Source of the DNA: a virus | Reading direction: 5' to 3' (one strand) | Length of the DNA: 64,000 bases | IMG/VR virus record: IMGVR_UViG_3300042542_003367 | Location: 1 to 64,000 of that record | In this document: piece after piece, positions 32,979 to 40,413 of the stretch | How the letters are laid out: every line of letters begins with the position of its first letter | Numbering within the stretch: the first letter of the stretch is position 1 | Translations under genes and position numbers: made by a program | Notes under the pieces: model-generated | Told to the model about the DNA's origin: nothing | Database searches by the model: none | The model's input: the letters and a program-made list of their open reading frames with translations, nothing else

Positions 32979-33007
32979 ATAATACCATAATCAATACAGT
33001 TTGTCAA
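32979..33007 (-). promoter_or_regulatory. promoter P11 (leftward)
   Basis: TTGACA with TATTAT at 17 bp. Half-sites TCAATACA and TCAATAGC in direct orientation. Outermost leftward promoter. Confidence 0.8.
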
Positions 33008-33119
33008 TAGCACAATATACCCACACGGCAGAAGTATTATATATAAGATTAAAAGAATACTATACTAAACTGCTAAAAATTAGTTAAACCAGATTAATAC
33101 ATATTTAATTAATACTTAA

Positions 33120-33189
33120 CGTTTAGTTTAATTAATGAAATGATGAAAAATTAACTAAATTTTAACTAATTTTATTAATCGTTTAGTTT
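33120..33189. repeat. CGTTTAGTTT direct repeat, 60-bp period
   Basis: CGTTTAGTTT occurs at 33120-33129 and again at 33180-33189, exactly 60 bp apart, each followed by a TTAATG-like sequence. Between them are TTAACTAAA and TTTAACTAA. Looks like a small iteron or repressor array. Confidence 0.55.
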
Positions 33190-33716
33190 TTTAATGGTAA
33201 AAAAAATCATGCCGATTTTTAGAGAGTCTACCCTAAACATTAGAATTGACGATTTATAGATACCAGATACAACCAAAATACGCCGGATTTTAACCGAAAT
33301 TGACCAAAAACACACAGACACACCAATACCCACACACAAACAAATAACAGACAACGGGGCATGAGTTACAATACACCCCAGAAATACACCAAAAACCGCG
33401 ATTTTTTATCGATATAGTTTTATCGATTAAAATAGTTTTGTGATACAAACGTTGCAATATTGATACTGTGGGCTGTGGGGCTGTGATTCTACTCTCAATG
33501 GCGTATAGTAAAAACAGTATTAAGTTGTTAAAAGTTTCTACCTGTCTAATATAAACATTATTGAAAAAGGGTGAAAAGCAGGGAAAATGGTGACGATTAG
33601 GGGCTATTTTATTAGAATTTTGAGTACAACAATTTACAATACATTGCAACTGTGGGGCTTTGGTTACTATATATTACTTTGAAATACTGGAATTTACTGT
33701 CTAACGTTCACCTCTT

Positions 33717-33870
33717 CTACATTTGAGCTTAAAAAGATTTTTTTTTTGAATATTTTTTTATATTTTGATGATTCCATGATTCACTGATACTACCCAAATA
33801 ATAATAATCATAATATTTTATTAGAATCGTCTTTTTTTTCAAAATAAAAGTTTTTTAATCTCAAATGTAG
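33717..33870. repeat. 18-of-19-bp inverted repeat with competing inner hairpin
   Basis: Left arm 33717-33735 (CTACATTTGAG, C, TTAAAAA) and right arm 33852-33870 (TTTTTAA, T, CTCAAATGTAG) pair except at one position. A second pair, ATCGTCT at 33826-33832 and AGACGAT at 33869-33875, overlaps the right arm, so the two folds exclude each other. Confidence 0.75.
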
Positions 33871-34421
33871 ACGATATGAATCTCCCGCTTTATTTTCCAG
33901 TAAATCCACATGCAATGTGGCACAGTATTGTAAATAGTTGTAAATTTGTCCTATATAACCAGACTAAAACATGTGGAAATTTCCGCTTAAATTGACACAT
34001 ATTCAATTCTCCAACAATAGTGCAAATATTAGACACACTATAAATTCTCAATTTTGCCTAAAGTTCTATTGTTTTTATTAGACACTTTATAATAAAATGG
34101 GTAGACGACCAAAATGGCACAATAATACTATAAAACAGGCTATTTTTAGCACATTTAGCCACATTTTGGCAGTAATATGCTATTAATGTATATATAAGTA
34201 ATATTGTTACACAATGCAATTTTGCTATTTTTCGCTCAGACCCACAGATTTTACGTTTTTTGTATCGTTCCAACAGTAATAAAAAATGACTGTTTTGAAG
34301 GGTATTTTACGATTTTATCGTAATATTCAGTGCTTTTTTATAGTAATATTGCCGTTTTTCATAGTTTTATAGTTTATTTATTAGATAGTGAAATTGGGCT
34401 TTTAGTCTGTGTGATAGTGTA

Positions 34422-34451
34422 TTGACAGATATTGGTGATATGTTGTATAAT
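34422..34451 (+). promoter_or_regulatory. rightward promoter for 34493-35059
   Basis: TTGACA and TATAAT with 18 bp, with TG just before the -10. The -35 is embedded in TGTATTGACA, the same extended element as in the leftward promoters. Rules out the upstream ATG at 34454 as start. Confidence 0.88.
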
Positions 34452-34467
34452 GGATGCAGAAATTAAA

Positions 34468-34479
34468 CGGCATAAGCCG
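34468..34479 (+). promoter_or_regulatory. leader hairpin 6 (rightward)
   Basis: CGGC-ATAA-GCCG directly before GGAAGGGG of 34493-35059. Confidence 0.65.
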
Positions 34480-34492
34480 GAAGGGGTACACT

Positions 34493-35059
34493 ATGAACGA
34501 ATTACAATTTACCATCAAGCGCGGAGATGTTGAGAAGCGTATCAACGCAAAGTCAGTAAGTGGTAGTTATAATCCGGGCGAACTCTTTATTGAGTTATCA
34601 CCCGCACAAGTGAACAATATCAACAAACATTTTAAAATTGACAGTGACACACTGGTGATTACCTGCCACAATGATATATGTTTTATAAAGGAAATATCTA
34701 CCCGTCGAAATGGTAATTTAAGTATGGTAATACAGGTTAAACCTGCAACCGCGCACGAAAGATGGCAAGCACAACAAAAGGCAAAAGAATTAAGATTAAA
34801 GAGAGCAGAAGCAAGCATACAGGCGCGCGCAGAAGCTGAAGCACAGACACAGAGAGACACAGAAGCACAGGCGCAGGAAATTACACTGCAATTCCAAGCC
34901 GTAACTAAAATGGGTAGTATGGTCAATGCGTCTTTTAAAATTGATATTAATTGCAGTATGGCACAAGTGGAAAATCTGCTGAGAGACTCGGGATACATCC
35001 AATATCGCGTAATAGGTATGGATAAAATGATTAAATTAACAGGTAACATAGACAAGTAA
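34493..35059 (+). CDS. unknown protein with Ala/Glu-rich helical linker
   Basis: 188 residues from the ATG at 34493, with GGAAGGGG upstream and downstream of the predicted transcription start. Residues 1-80 are beta-rich (NELQFTIKRGDVEKRI), residues about 90-130 a long helix rich in A, E, Q and R, and the last 55 a second small domain. Not recognised. With its own strong promoter next to the candidate origin, it may be an early regulator; this is inference. Confidence 0.7.
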   Translation: MNELQFTIKRGDVEKRINAKSVSGSYNPGELFIELSPAQVNNINKHFKIDSDTLVITCHNDICFIKEISTRRNGNLSMVIQVKPATAHERWQAQQKAKELRLKRAEASIQARAEAEAQTQRDTEAQAQEITLQFQAVTKMGSMVNASFKIDINCSMAQVENLLRDSGYIQYRVIGMDKMIKLTGNIDK

Positions 35060-35131
35060 TATATACGCCGTGACGCACAGACTACCCGCAAACAAGCGCA
35101 GGGCGCATGGCAGGGCGCGGGGTCTGTGCGG

Positions 35132-35160
35132 TTGGTGATATAGGCGAGTTGTGATATAAT
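35132..35160 (+). promoter_or_regulatory. rightward promoter for 35199-35714
   Basis: TTGGTG and TATAAT with 17 bp. The -35 is weak. Confidence 0.65.
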
Positions 35161-35167
35161 GATGACA

Positions 35168-35181
35168 CGGGAAAATACCCG
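35168..35181 (+). promoter_or_regulatory. leader hairpin 7 (rightward)
   Basis: CGGG-AAAATA-CCCG directly before AAAGGAG of 35199-35714. Confidence 0.65.
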
Positions 35182-35198
35182 AAAGGAGAAAAAAGACA

Positions 35199-35714
35199 AT
35201 GAAACACTTACACACCCAACGCGCAATAGCTTCACAGGCTATAGCTAATCAAATGATGATGGATACTGCGCGCACAGGCGGAAGCAGTCGACATGGAGAC
35301 GGAACCACACCGCAGACCGGATACGCTATAGCAGTAGAAACCTGCAAGGCAATCACAGACACGGCAGACCTGCAAGCTGTTATATTATCCGGTTATGACA
35401 GACCCGGCATCCAATCAAAGCAGGAATTTTTCGGTGTATGGATTGACCCCGTAACCGGTGAAACGTTGGCGGAAATATCCGAAGCTATCCCCGAAGCCGT
35501 AACCGCTTTACGCACTGCGCGCGCCCGCTCACAGTATAGCGTTTGGTCATTCGCCGACAACCGCGAGTATACACTTGCTCAGCTTGCAGAAATCGTTATC
35601 AAAGAAGCACAGACCCGCGAGGAAGAAAACACGCGCGCCGGATTAATGACAGACGCGCCACACCTGCGCGCGCCGTTGGATATTTGGGATAGATTAAGAA
35701 GCGAATTAAACTAA
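35199..35714 (+). CDS. unknown 171-residue protein
   Basis: Not recognised. The N-terminus is His/Ala-rich (KHLHTQRAIASQAIANQ), the middle contains GYDRPGIQSKQEFFGVWIDP, and the end is helical and charged. Strong AAAGGAG. A clear terminator follows, so it forms a single-gene transcript, separate from the late operon. Confidence 0.7.
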   Translation: MKHLHTQRAIASQAIANQMMMDTARTGGSSRHGDGTTPQTGYAIAVETCKAITDTADLQAVILSGYDRPGIQSKQEFFGVWIDPVTGETLAEISEAIPEAVTALRTARARSQYSVWSFADNREYTLAQLAEIVIKEAQTREEENTRAGLMTDAPHLRAPLDIWDRLRSELN

Positions 35715-35729
35715 ACGCACAGACGCACA

Positions 35730-35753
35730 GACCCGGCAGACCTTTGCCGGGTC
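35730..35753 (+). terminator. terminator after 35199-35714
   Basis: Perfect 9-bp GC-rich stem GACCCGGCA / TGCCGGGTC with a 6-base loop, followed by AATTCTGCTTT. Good stem, modest U content. Confidence 0.7.
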
Positions 35754-36200
35754 AATTCTGCTTTACCAGTAATCCCGAAACTTTATGCCATTTTCTGAAT
35801 TTCTGGCGGCTTTTGCTGGCGCAAAAGATTTATTAGGGATAGCGGAATACCTGCCGATTTATACTTTTACTTATTCTGCGGAAACCACTGCCAACGCGCT
35901 GGACAGCCAGAATACCCACAGCCACACAGCGTCATTGTTTATCCCAAACTACAAACCAAAGTCTCCTTTTTATCACATCGCCGCACAGTTTTCTTGTTTG
36001 TATACAATTTGCGTATTTTCCCCACAGTATATAGAAGTGGCAAAGCCCCACAGCCTCAAGGTAAGAGAGGTAACCTTTAGTTGTGGGACTTTGTTGGTAT
36101 AGATTGTATCATTTTTGTGTAGTGTGTTGCAATTTGCGGTATATGTATTGTAATTTTCGTTATAAAGGTGTATATTGTTTTTAGCAGGTGGTGTTTTTAC
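35754..36200. other. non-coding gap before the terminase genes
   Basis: About 450 bp. An open frame at 35785-36102 has no ribosome binding site and is not called. The main features are the hairpin at 36041-36093 and an AT-rich stretch before the small terminase gene; weak promoter-like sequences (TTGCAA then TGTAAT around 36127-36154) could drive the late operon, but none is convincing. Confidence 0.5.
36041..36093 (+). terminator. large hairpin upstream of the late operon
   Basis: CAAAGCCCCACAG (36041-36053) and TTGTGGGACTTTG (36081-36093) pair over 11 of 13 positions; AAGGT/ACCTT pairs inside. Downstream sequence includes TTTTT at about 36111. It may terminate early transcripts or act as an antitermination or processing site. 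The left arm is an inverted copy of the sequence at 33650-33662. Confidence 0.55.
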
Positions 36201-36848
36201 ATGTCGATAGAATTTGATGAGAGGGGCAATATAATCCGTAAGATAGGCGGCGATGTTGAGTCGAGCGATGGTGTTCGTATCAATCGTTTTGGCTTGCCTG
36301 ATGATGTTTTGGATTTATTTGACAGCTTGCCTTTCGATTTAGAGATACCTCGTGACTTTTTGTTTGGTAGTAAGTTAAAGAAAGTTATTACTAAGGTGGA
36401 CATAGAGAAGATTTATAGAAGGTTGAGGATTGGTGGTCACTTGTCTATTATATTGAAGTTATTAAGGATACCGGAAGATGTATTTGTGGAGTTGCTGGCT
36501 TATGGTCGTGTAAAGGATTGTGTGTGGACGGTTGTGGATTTGATAGTGACGTATGGTTTTGACGAGCCTATTACGAGTTGTTTGGAAGTTATCCACGAGA
36601 GTATACGGGACGGCAGGAACTTGAACAGTGTGGCGTGGATGTTGCGGGACTATTATGGTGTTGCTAATGGTGGAGACCGTGCGCCGGAGAATGTGACGGT
36701 GGTGAAGAAGGACAAGGACGAGAGTGGTTATATGGACGATTTGACACGTCGTGCGTTGAATATTAAGACATCTGGCGGCAACAAAGCGTTAGAAAGTCGT
36801 GTTGATGCGATTGTGGATGAGAAGATGAACAGCGGGGGTATTCAGTGA
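36201..36848 (+). CDS. terS: putative terminase small subunit
   Basis: 215 residues from the ATG at 36201 (AGCAGGTGG upstream). It directly precedes the large terminase, overlapping it by one base, the classic TerS position. The central part has helix-turn-helix-like helices (KVDIEKIYRRLRIGGHLSIILKLL cut short here) that could bind the packaging site. No strong family motif; the call rests on position and size. Confidence 0.65.
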   Translation: MSIEFDERGNIIRKIGGDVESSDGVRINRFGLPDDVLDLFDSLPFDLEIPRDFLFGSKLKKVITKVDIEKIYRRLRIGGHLSIILKLLRIPEDVFVELLAYGRVKDCVWTVVDLIVTYGFDEPITSCLEVIHESIRDGRNLNSVAWMLRDYYGVANGGDRAPENVTVVKKDKDESGYMDDLTRRALNIKTSGGNKALESRVDAIVDEKMNSGGIQ

Positions 36849-38218
36849 TGGTATCTGGTGCTGTATTAGATAGTCGTGGTGTTGGCGGTGGGTCTGGCGG
36901 TCAGATGCTGGAGTTGCGTGATATATACCGTGGTATGACTGAGGATGAGCGTAAGTTATTTTTGAGTACTATGAGCAGTATTGAGTTGGAGACGTTTGTA
37001 TATAACTGGGACGTGTGGGCGCGTGTGGGTCAGCGTTGGTGCGATATATTTCCTGATGACAGTAAGCCGATGACGTTGGTTTTGGCTGGCAGAGGGTGGG
37101 GCAAGAGTAGAGTTGGCGCAGAGATGGTCAAGGAAGCGGTTAAAAGGGGTGCGAAGCGGTTGTTATTTTTGGGTGCGACGAATATGGACGTGGTGAATAC
37201 GATGATAGAGGGTGAGAGTGGTTTATTGAGTGTTTATCCGCATGGGAAGCAACCTGTTTATAAGGCTAACAAGAATCTTGTGGAGTTTCCGAATGGTGCG
37301 GTGGCTACGACAGCGAGTAGTGAGAGTCCTGAGCGCGTCCGTGGTGGTAACAACCATTTTATATGGGGTGACGAGTTGTGTGCGTGGAAGAATAACACAG
37401 CGGAAGAGATGTACAATCAGGCGATGTTGAGTTTGCGCAAGGGTATGACGCGGGGGATAATGACTACGACACCGAAGCCCACAGACTTATTGAAAGAGTT
37501 GTTGCGCGACCCGTTGTACCATGTGGTGCGTGGTAGGACTTATGATAACTTGGAGAACTTATCTGATATATTCATACAGCAGACCATTAAGAAGTACGAG
37601 GGGACTCGGCTTGGATTGCAGGAGTTGGAAGCGCAGGTGTTGGACGATGAGACGGGTGCGTTGTTTAAAACAGAGCATATTGGTTACAGTGGTGCGAGTA
37701 TTTACGACATGATGGACTTGGTGGTGGCTGTAGACCCTGCTTGTGGTGAAGGTGTTAATAATGATGACACTGGTATTATAGTGGCGGGTCGTTGCAAGGA
37801 GAATATGTTCCACGTGTTTGCTGATAAGACGGGGAAGTACAGTCCTGCTGGTTGGGCGGCGGCTGTGGGTGATGCTTATAACAGATATGAGTGCAATGGT
37901 GTTGCCGCTGAGGTTAATCAGGGTGGTGACATGGTTGTTTATACGTTAAAGGTGCATAATATAGCGTTGCCAGTGCGTGTAGTGAGGGCGATGCGGGCGA
38001 AAGAGTTGCGCGCACAGCCTGTTATGTTGTATTATGAGCAGGGCAAAGGATTACATAAACCGGGGTTAGTTGAGTTAGAGAAAGAGATGACGACATGGAT
38101 ACCGGGGAGTAAGAAAAGCCCGAATAGACTTGATGCGCTCGTGTGGGCGTTCTACGCGTTGTTCGAGAAGCCGTCATTGGGTCTGACGGTTGGGAGAGTA
38201 AACGATTATGGGAATTAA
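36848..38218 (+). CDS. terL: terminase large subunit
   Basis: 456 residues. ATPase: Walker A LAGRGWGKSRVGAEM around residue 75, Walker B HFIWGDELCAW around 165, coupling TTTPKPT. Nuclease: VVAVDPACGEGVNNDDTG around 290, a later acidic patch near VAAEVNQGG and a final NRLDALVWAFYAL. This is the motor that packages DNA into proheads and cuts concatemers. The ATG at 36848 overlaps the stop of the small subunit. Confidence 0.95.
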   Translation: MVSGAVLDSRGVGGGSGGQMLELRDIYRGMTEDERKLFLSTMSSIELETFVYNWDVWARVGQRWCDIFPDDSKPMTLVLAGRGWGKSRVGAEMVKEAVKRGAKRLLFLGATNMDVVNTMIEGESGLLSVYPHGKQPVYKANKNLVEFPNGAVATTASSESPERVRGGNNHFIWGDELCAWKNNTAEEMYNQAMLSLRKGMTRGIMTTTPKPTDLLKELLRDPLYHVVRGRTYDNLENLSDIFIQQTIKKYEGTRLGLQELEAQVLDDETGALFKTEHIGYSGASIYDMMDLVVAVDPACGEGVNNDDTGIIVAGRCKENMFHVFADKTGKYSPAGWAAAVGDAYNRYECNGVAAEVNQGGDMVVYTLKVHNIALPVRVVRAMRAKELRAQPVMLYYEQGKGLHKPGLVELEKEMTTWIPGSKKSPNRLDALVWAFYALFEKPSLGLTVGRVNDYGN

Positions 38219-39584
38219 ATCCATGTTTAGCAGTGTATTATCTGCTTTAACGAACACAAACGGTCAGGTAAGCGACATTCCTATATCAAGTGATATGGGT
38301 ATGAACGCTACTCGTGAATTTTCAATGAGCGGTCATCAGGTTGCGCCGAAGAATTGGAGTATTACGAACGCAATATTAGAGGGTTTTTCTGCCAGTGACG
38401 TAGTATATTCGTGCTGTCGGGTGTGGGGAGACTCTTTGGCACAGGTTCCTTTAATCGTTGAAGAGTTCGATGAGAAAGAGAAGCATTGGGCTTATAATCC
38501 GGTGCATCCTCTAAATGACATATTGCAACGACCGAATCCATATATAGGTAGTTCAGAGTTGTTGGAAACGGGTTCTCACCACATTAATCTGGGTGGGAAT
38601 CTTTTAACATGGGTTAACCGGACATTGTCTGGTGAGCCGGGTGAGTTATGGGCGTTAAATCCTTCTGAAATATTCGTGCTTCCTGACGCAAAGGGATACA
38701 TTAAGGGATATGAGTATCGTCCGAATGGTGGTATGACACCGCCGATATTCTTATCTCCGAACAGCGTCATTCACGTGCGATTAGTAGACCCTGCTAATCC
38801 GTGGTGGGGCATGGCTCCATTGAAAGCGGCATCTATGACTGCTGATACAGACCGTGCGGCGATACAGTGGAATTATGAAGCGATGAAGAATCGTGCAGTG
38901 CCTGATTTCTTAGTATCTCCTGACGAGAACATGACGATGGAACAGCACGAGCAGTTCGTTACCGCAATGCGGAGAAGTTTGCAGGGCGCAATGAACGCTC
39001 GTAATCCGATGGTGTTGAGTGGTAAAGCCGCAGTACATAAATTAGGGTTTAACAGCGCAGAAATGGACTTTTTAGACACGCGGCGATTTAACCGCGAGAG
39101 TATTTGTGCTGTATTCAGGACTCCGGTTCCGTTGATTATCTTCGACCAGCAGGGTGGCTCGTTGAGTAACAACGTCAGCCCTGTTTATCGTTTCTTCTGG
39201 GAGCAGAATATGGTTCCAATGGTCAATAAGATACTGGAGAGTTATAATCAGGTACTTATCCCTTATTATGACAAGACAAAAGGTAAAAAGCTGAGGATTG
39301 TGGCTGATTATGAGCAGATACCTGCGATGGCGACGACATTATTGGACAAAGCAAAGACCGCATTAGTGCTGAGTCAAATAGGCATTCCGTTTAAACATAT
39401 CAATAAAAGGCTTAAAATGGGGTTCCCGTTGGATATGGAGATGGAGCAAATTAATGTAAATCGCGGCACAGCTATTGACAGAACTCATTTAGATGAGGAT
39501 AATACTCCCAGTGGTACTACAAACGGTAGTAGCGGGAGTTTACCACAGGCGGCTACAAGGGGTAAGAAAGATGGGCAAAGATAA
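38208..39584 (+). CDS. portal protein (HK97-type)
   Basis: 458 residues. Typical HK97 portal features: an N-terminal SDVVYSCCRVWGDSLAQVPL region, HPLNDILQRPNP, PNSVIHVRLVDP, and the FDQQGGSLSNNVSPVYRFFWEQNMVPM motif of the wing/stem. It forms the dodecameric ring through which DNA enters, and binds terminase. Overlaps terL by 11 bases, as expected in this module. Confidence 0.95.
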   Translation: MGIKSMFSSVLSALTNTNGQVSDIPISSDMGMNATREFSMSGHQVAPKNWSITNAILEGFSASDVVYSCCRVWGDSLAQVPLIVEEFDEKEKHWAYNPVHPLNDILQRPNPYIGSSELLETGSHHINLGGNLLTWVNRTLSGEPGELWALNPSEIFVLPDAKGYIKGYEYRPNGGMTPPIFLSPNSVIHVRLVDPANPWWGMAPLKAASMTADTDRAAIQWNYEAMKNRAVPDFLVSPDENMTMEQHEQFVTAMRRSLQGAMNARNPMVLSGKAAVHKLGFNSAEMDFLDTRRFNRESICAVFRTPVPLIIFDQQGGSLSNNVSPVYRFFWEQNMVPMVNKILESYNQVLIPYYDKTKGKKLRIVADYEQIPAMATTLLDKAKTALVLSQIGIPFKHINKRLKMGFPLDMEMEQINVNRGTAIDRTHLDEDNTPSGTTNGSSGSLPQAATRGKKDGQR

Positions 39585-40413
39585 ATTGGAATTTAAAAGT
39601 TTTCGATGTAACTTTGAACTCAAAGCAGTTGGTGACGATGAAAACGTCTTTGAGGGTTACGCGTCCGTGTTCGGCAACGTAGACAGTTACGGTGACGTGG
39701 TCTTGCCCGGGGCTTTCAAACGCACACTCCAGAATCGCAAGAGCGCGAGGAATAAGTCCTTCCCTGTCTTGTGGCAACACAGTTCTTACGAGCCGTTTGG
39801 CTACACATTGGATATTGAAGAGGACAGCCACGGTTTAAAAGTTCGTGGTAAATTGATAGCTGAGTCCGGCGAAGCGAAACAGCGTCTTGCATTAGTTAAG
39901 GCAGGAGTTGTGGATGGCATGTCGTTTGGATACAGTGTAGTTGATGCTGAAAAAACAGATAACGAAGATGGATTTGCTGATATGAAAGGATGTCGCAGGA
40001 AGTTGAAGGAACTGAAATTGTATGAAGTAACTTTGACTAACATTCCCGCGAATGAGGAAGCTGGCGTATTAAGCGTAAAGAGTGCGGAAGAAATTATGGA
40101 TGTGGTATCGCGATTATCTGCATTAGTGGAAGGCATGGCGAAGAAAGTAGATGAATTACAGGAAAAGCTGGATGGCGACGAGGATGATAACAACGGCAAC
40201 AATGGTAATCCAGAAGATTTAGAAGGTAAGGCTGATGGCGATACTGGCGGCAACCCACCAGATGCTCCCCCTGTTGAAAGCAACGGAGAAGGTGGTTCTG
40301 TTAACAGTGATGAAGAAGCCTTGCTTGCGGCGTTATTGGAAAAGACGACTTCCATTAATGACGAGTTGGACGCTCTGGAATTACTAAATGCAATAAACAA
40401 TGGGGGGCTATAA
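39571..40413 (+). CDS. prohead maturation protease (HK97 / U35 family)
   Basis: 280 residues from the ATG at 39571, with AAGGGG upstream, inside the end of the portal gene. Core: GYASVFGNVDSYGDVVLPGA, LWQHSSYEPFG (catalytic His), GVVDGMSFGY (catalytic Ser) and LYEVTLTNIPAN. It cleaves scaffold and capsid N-termini during head maturation. From about residue 200 it has a Gly/Asn/Asp-rich low-complexity tail that might act as scaffold extension. Overlap of one base with the capsid gene. Confidence 0.93.
   Translation: MGKDKLEFKSFRCNFELKAVGDDENVFEGYASVFGNVDSYGDVVLPGAFKRTLQNRKSARNKSFPVLWQHSSYEPFGYTLDIEEDSHGLKVRGKLIAESGEAKQRLALVKAGVVDGMSFGYSVVDAEKTDNEDGFADMKGCRRKLKELKLYEVTLTNIPANEEAGVLSVKSAEEIMDVVSRLSALVEGMAKKVDELQEKLDGDEDDNNGNNGNPEDLEGKADGDTGGNPPDAPPVESNGEGGSVNSDEEALLAALLEKTTSINDELDALELLNAINNGGL

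Larger units (their letters stand above)
33010..34420. other. AT-rich non-coding locus between divergent blocks (candidate origin/control region)
   Basis: About 1.4 kb with no supportable gene. Open frames at 33290-33649 and 34058-34273 (both minus) lack ribosome binding sites and have implausible composition. It contains A/T runs, repeated TTTAGTT/AACTAAA motifs at 33080-33190, two ATAGTTTT copies beside ATCGAT sites near 33410, a long inverted repeat at 33717-33870, and a CTGTGGGGCTTTG copy at 33650. Divergent strong promoters flank it. This is where an origin and early control elements would be expected. Confidence 0.5.

Noticed and set aside
33290-33649. Minus-strand open frame of 119 residues in the AT-rich locus
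   Set aside because: No ribosome binding site, Cys/Val/Phe-rich unnatural composition, and it covers repeats; judged non-coding.
34058-34273. Minus-strand open frame of 71 residues
   Set aside because: No ribosome binding site, AT-driven composition and no promoter.
35785-36102. Plus-strand open frame of 105 residues before the terminase genes
   Set aside because: The start lacks a ribosome binding site and the second half crosses the hairpin at 36041-36093. The first 30 residues look protein-like, so a decayed gene cannot be excluded.
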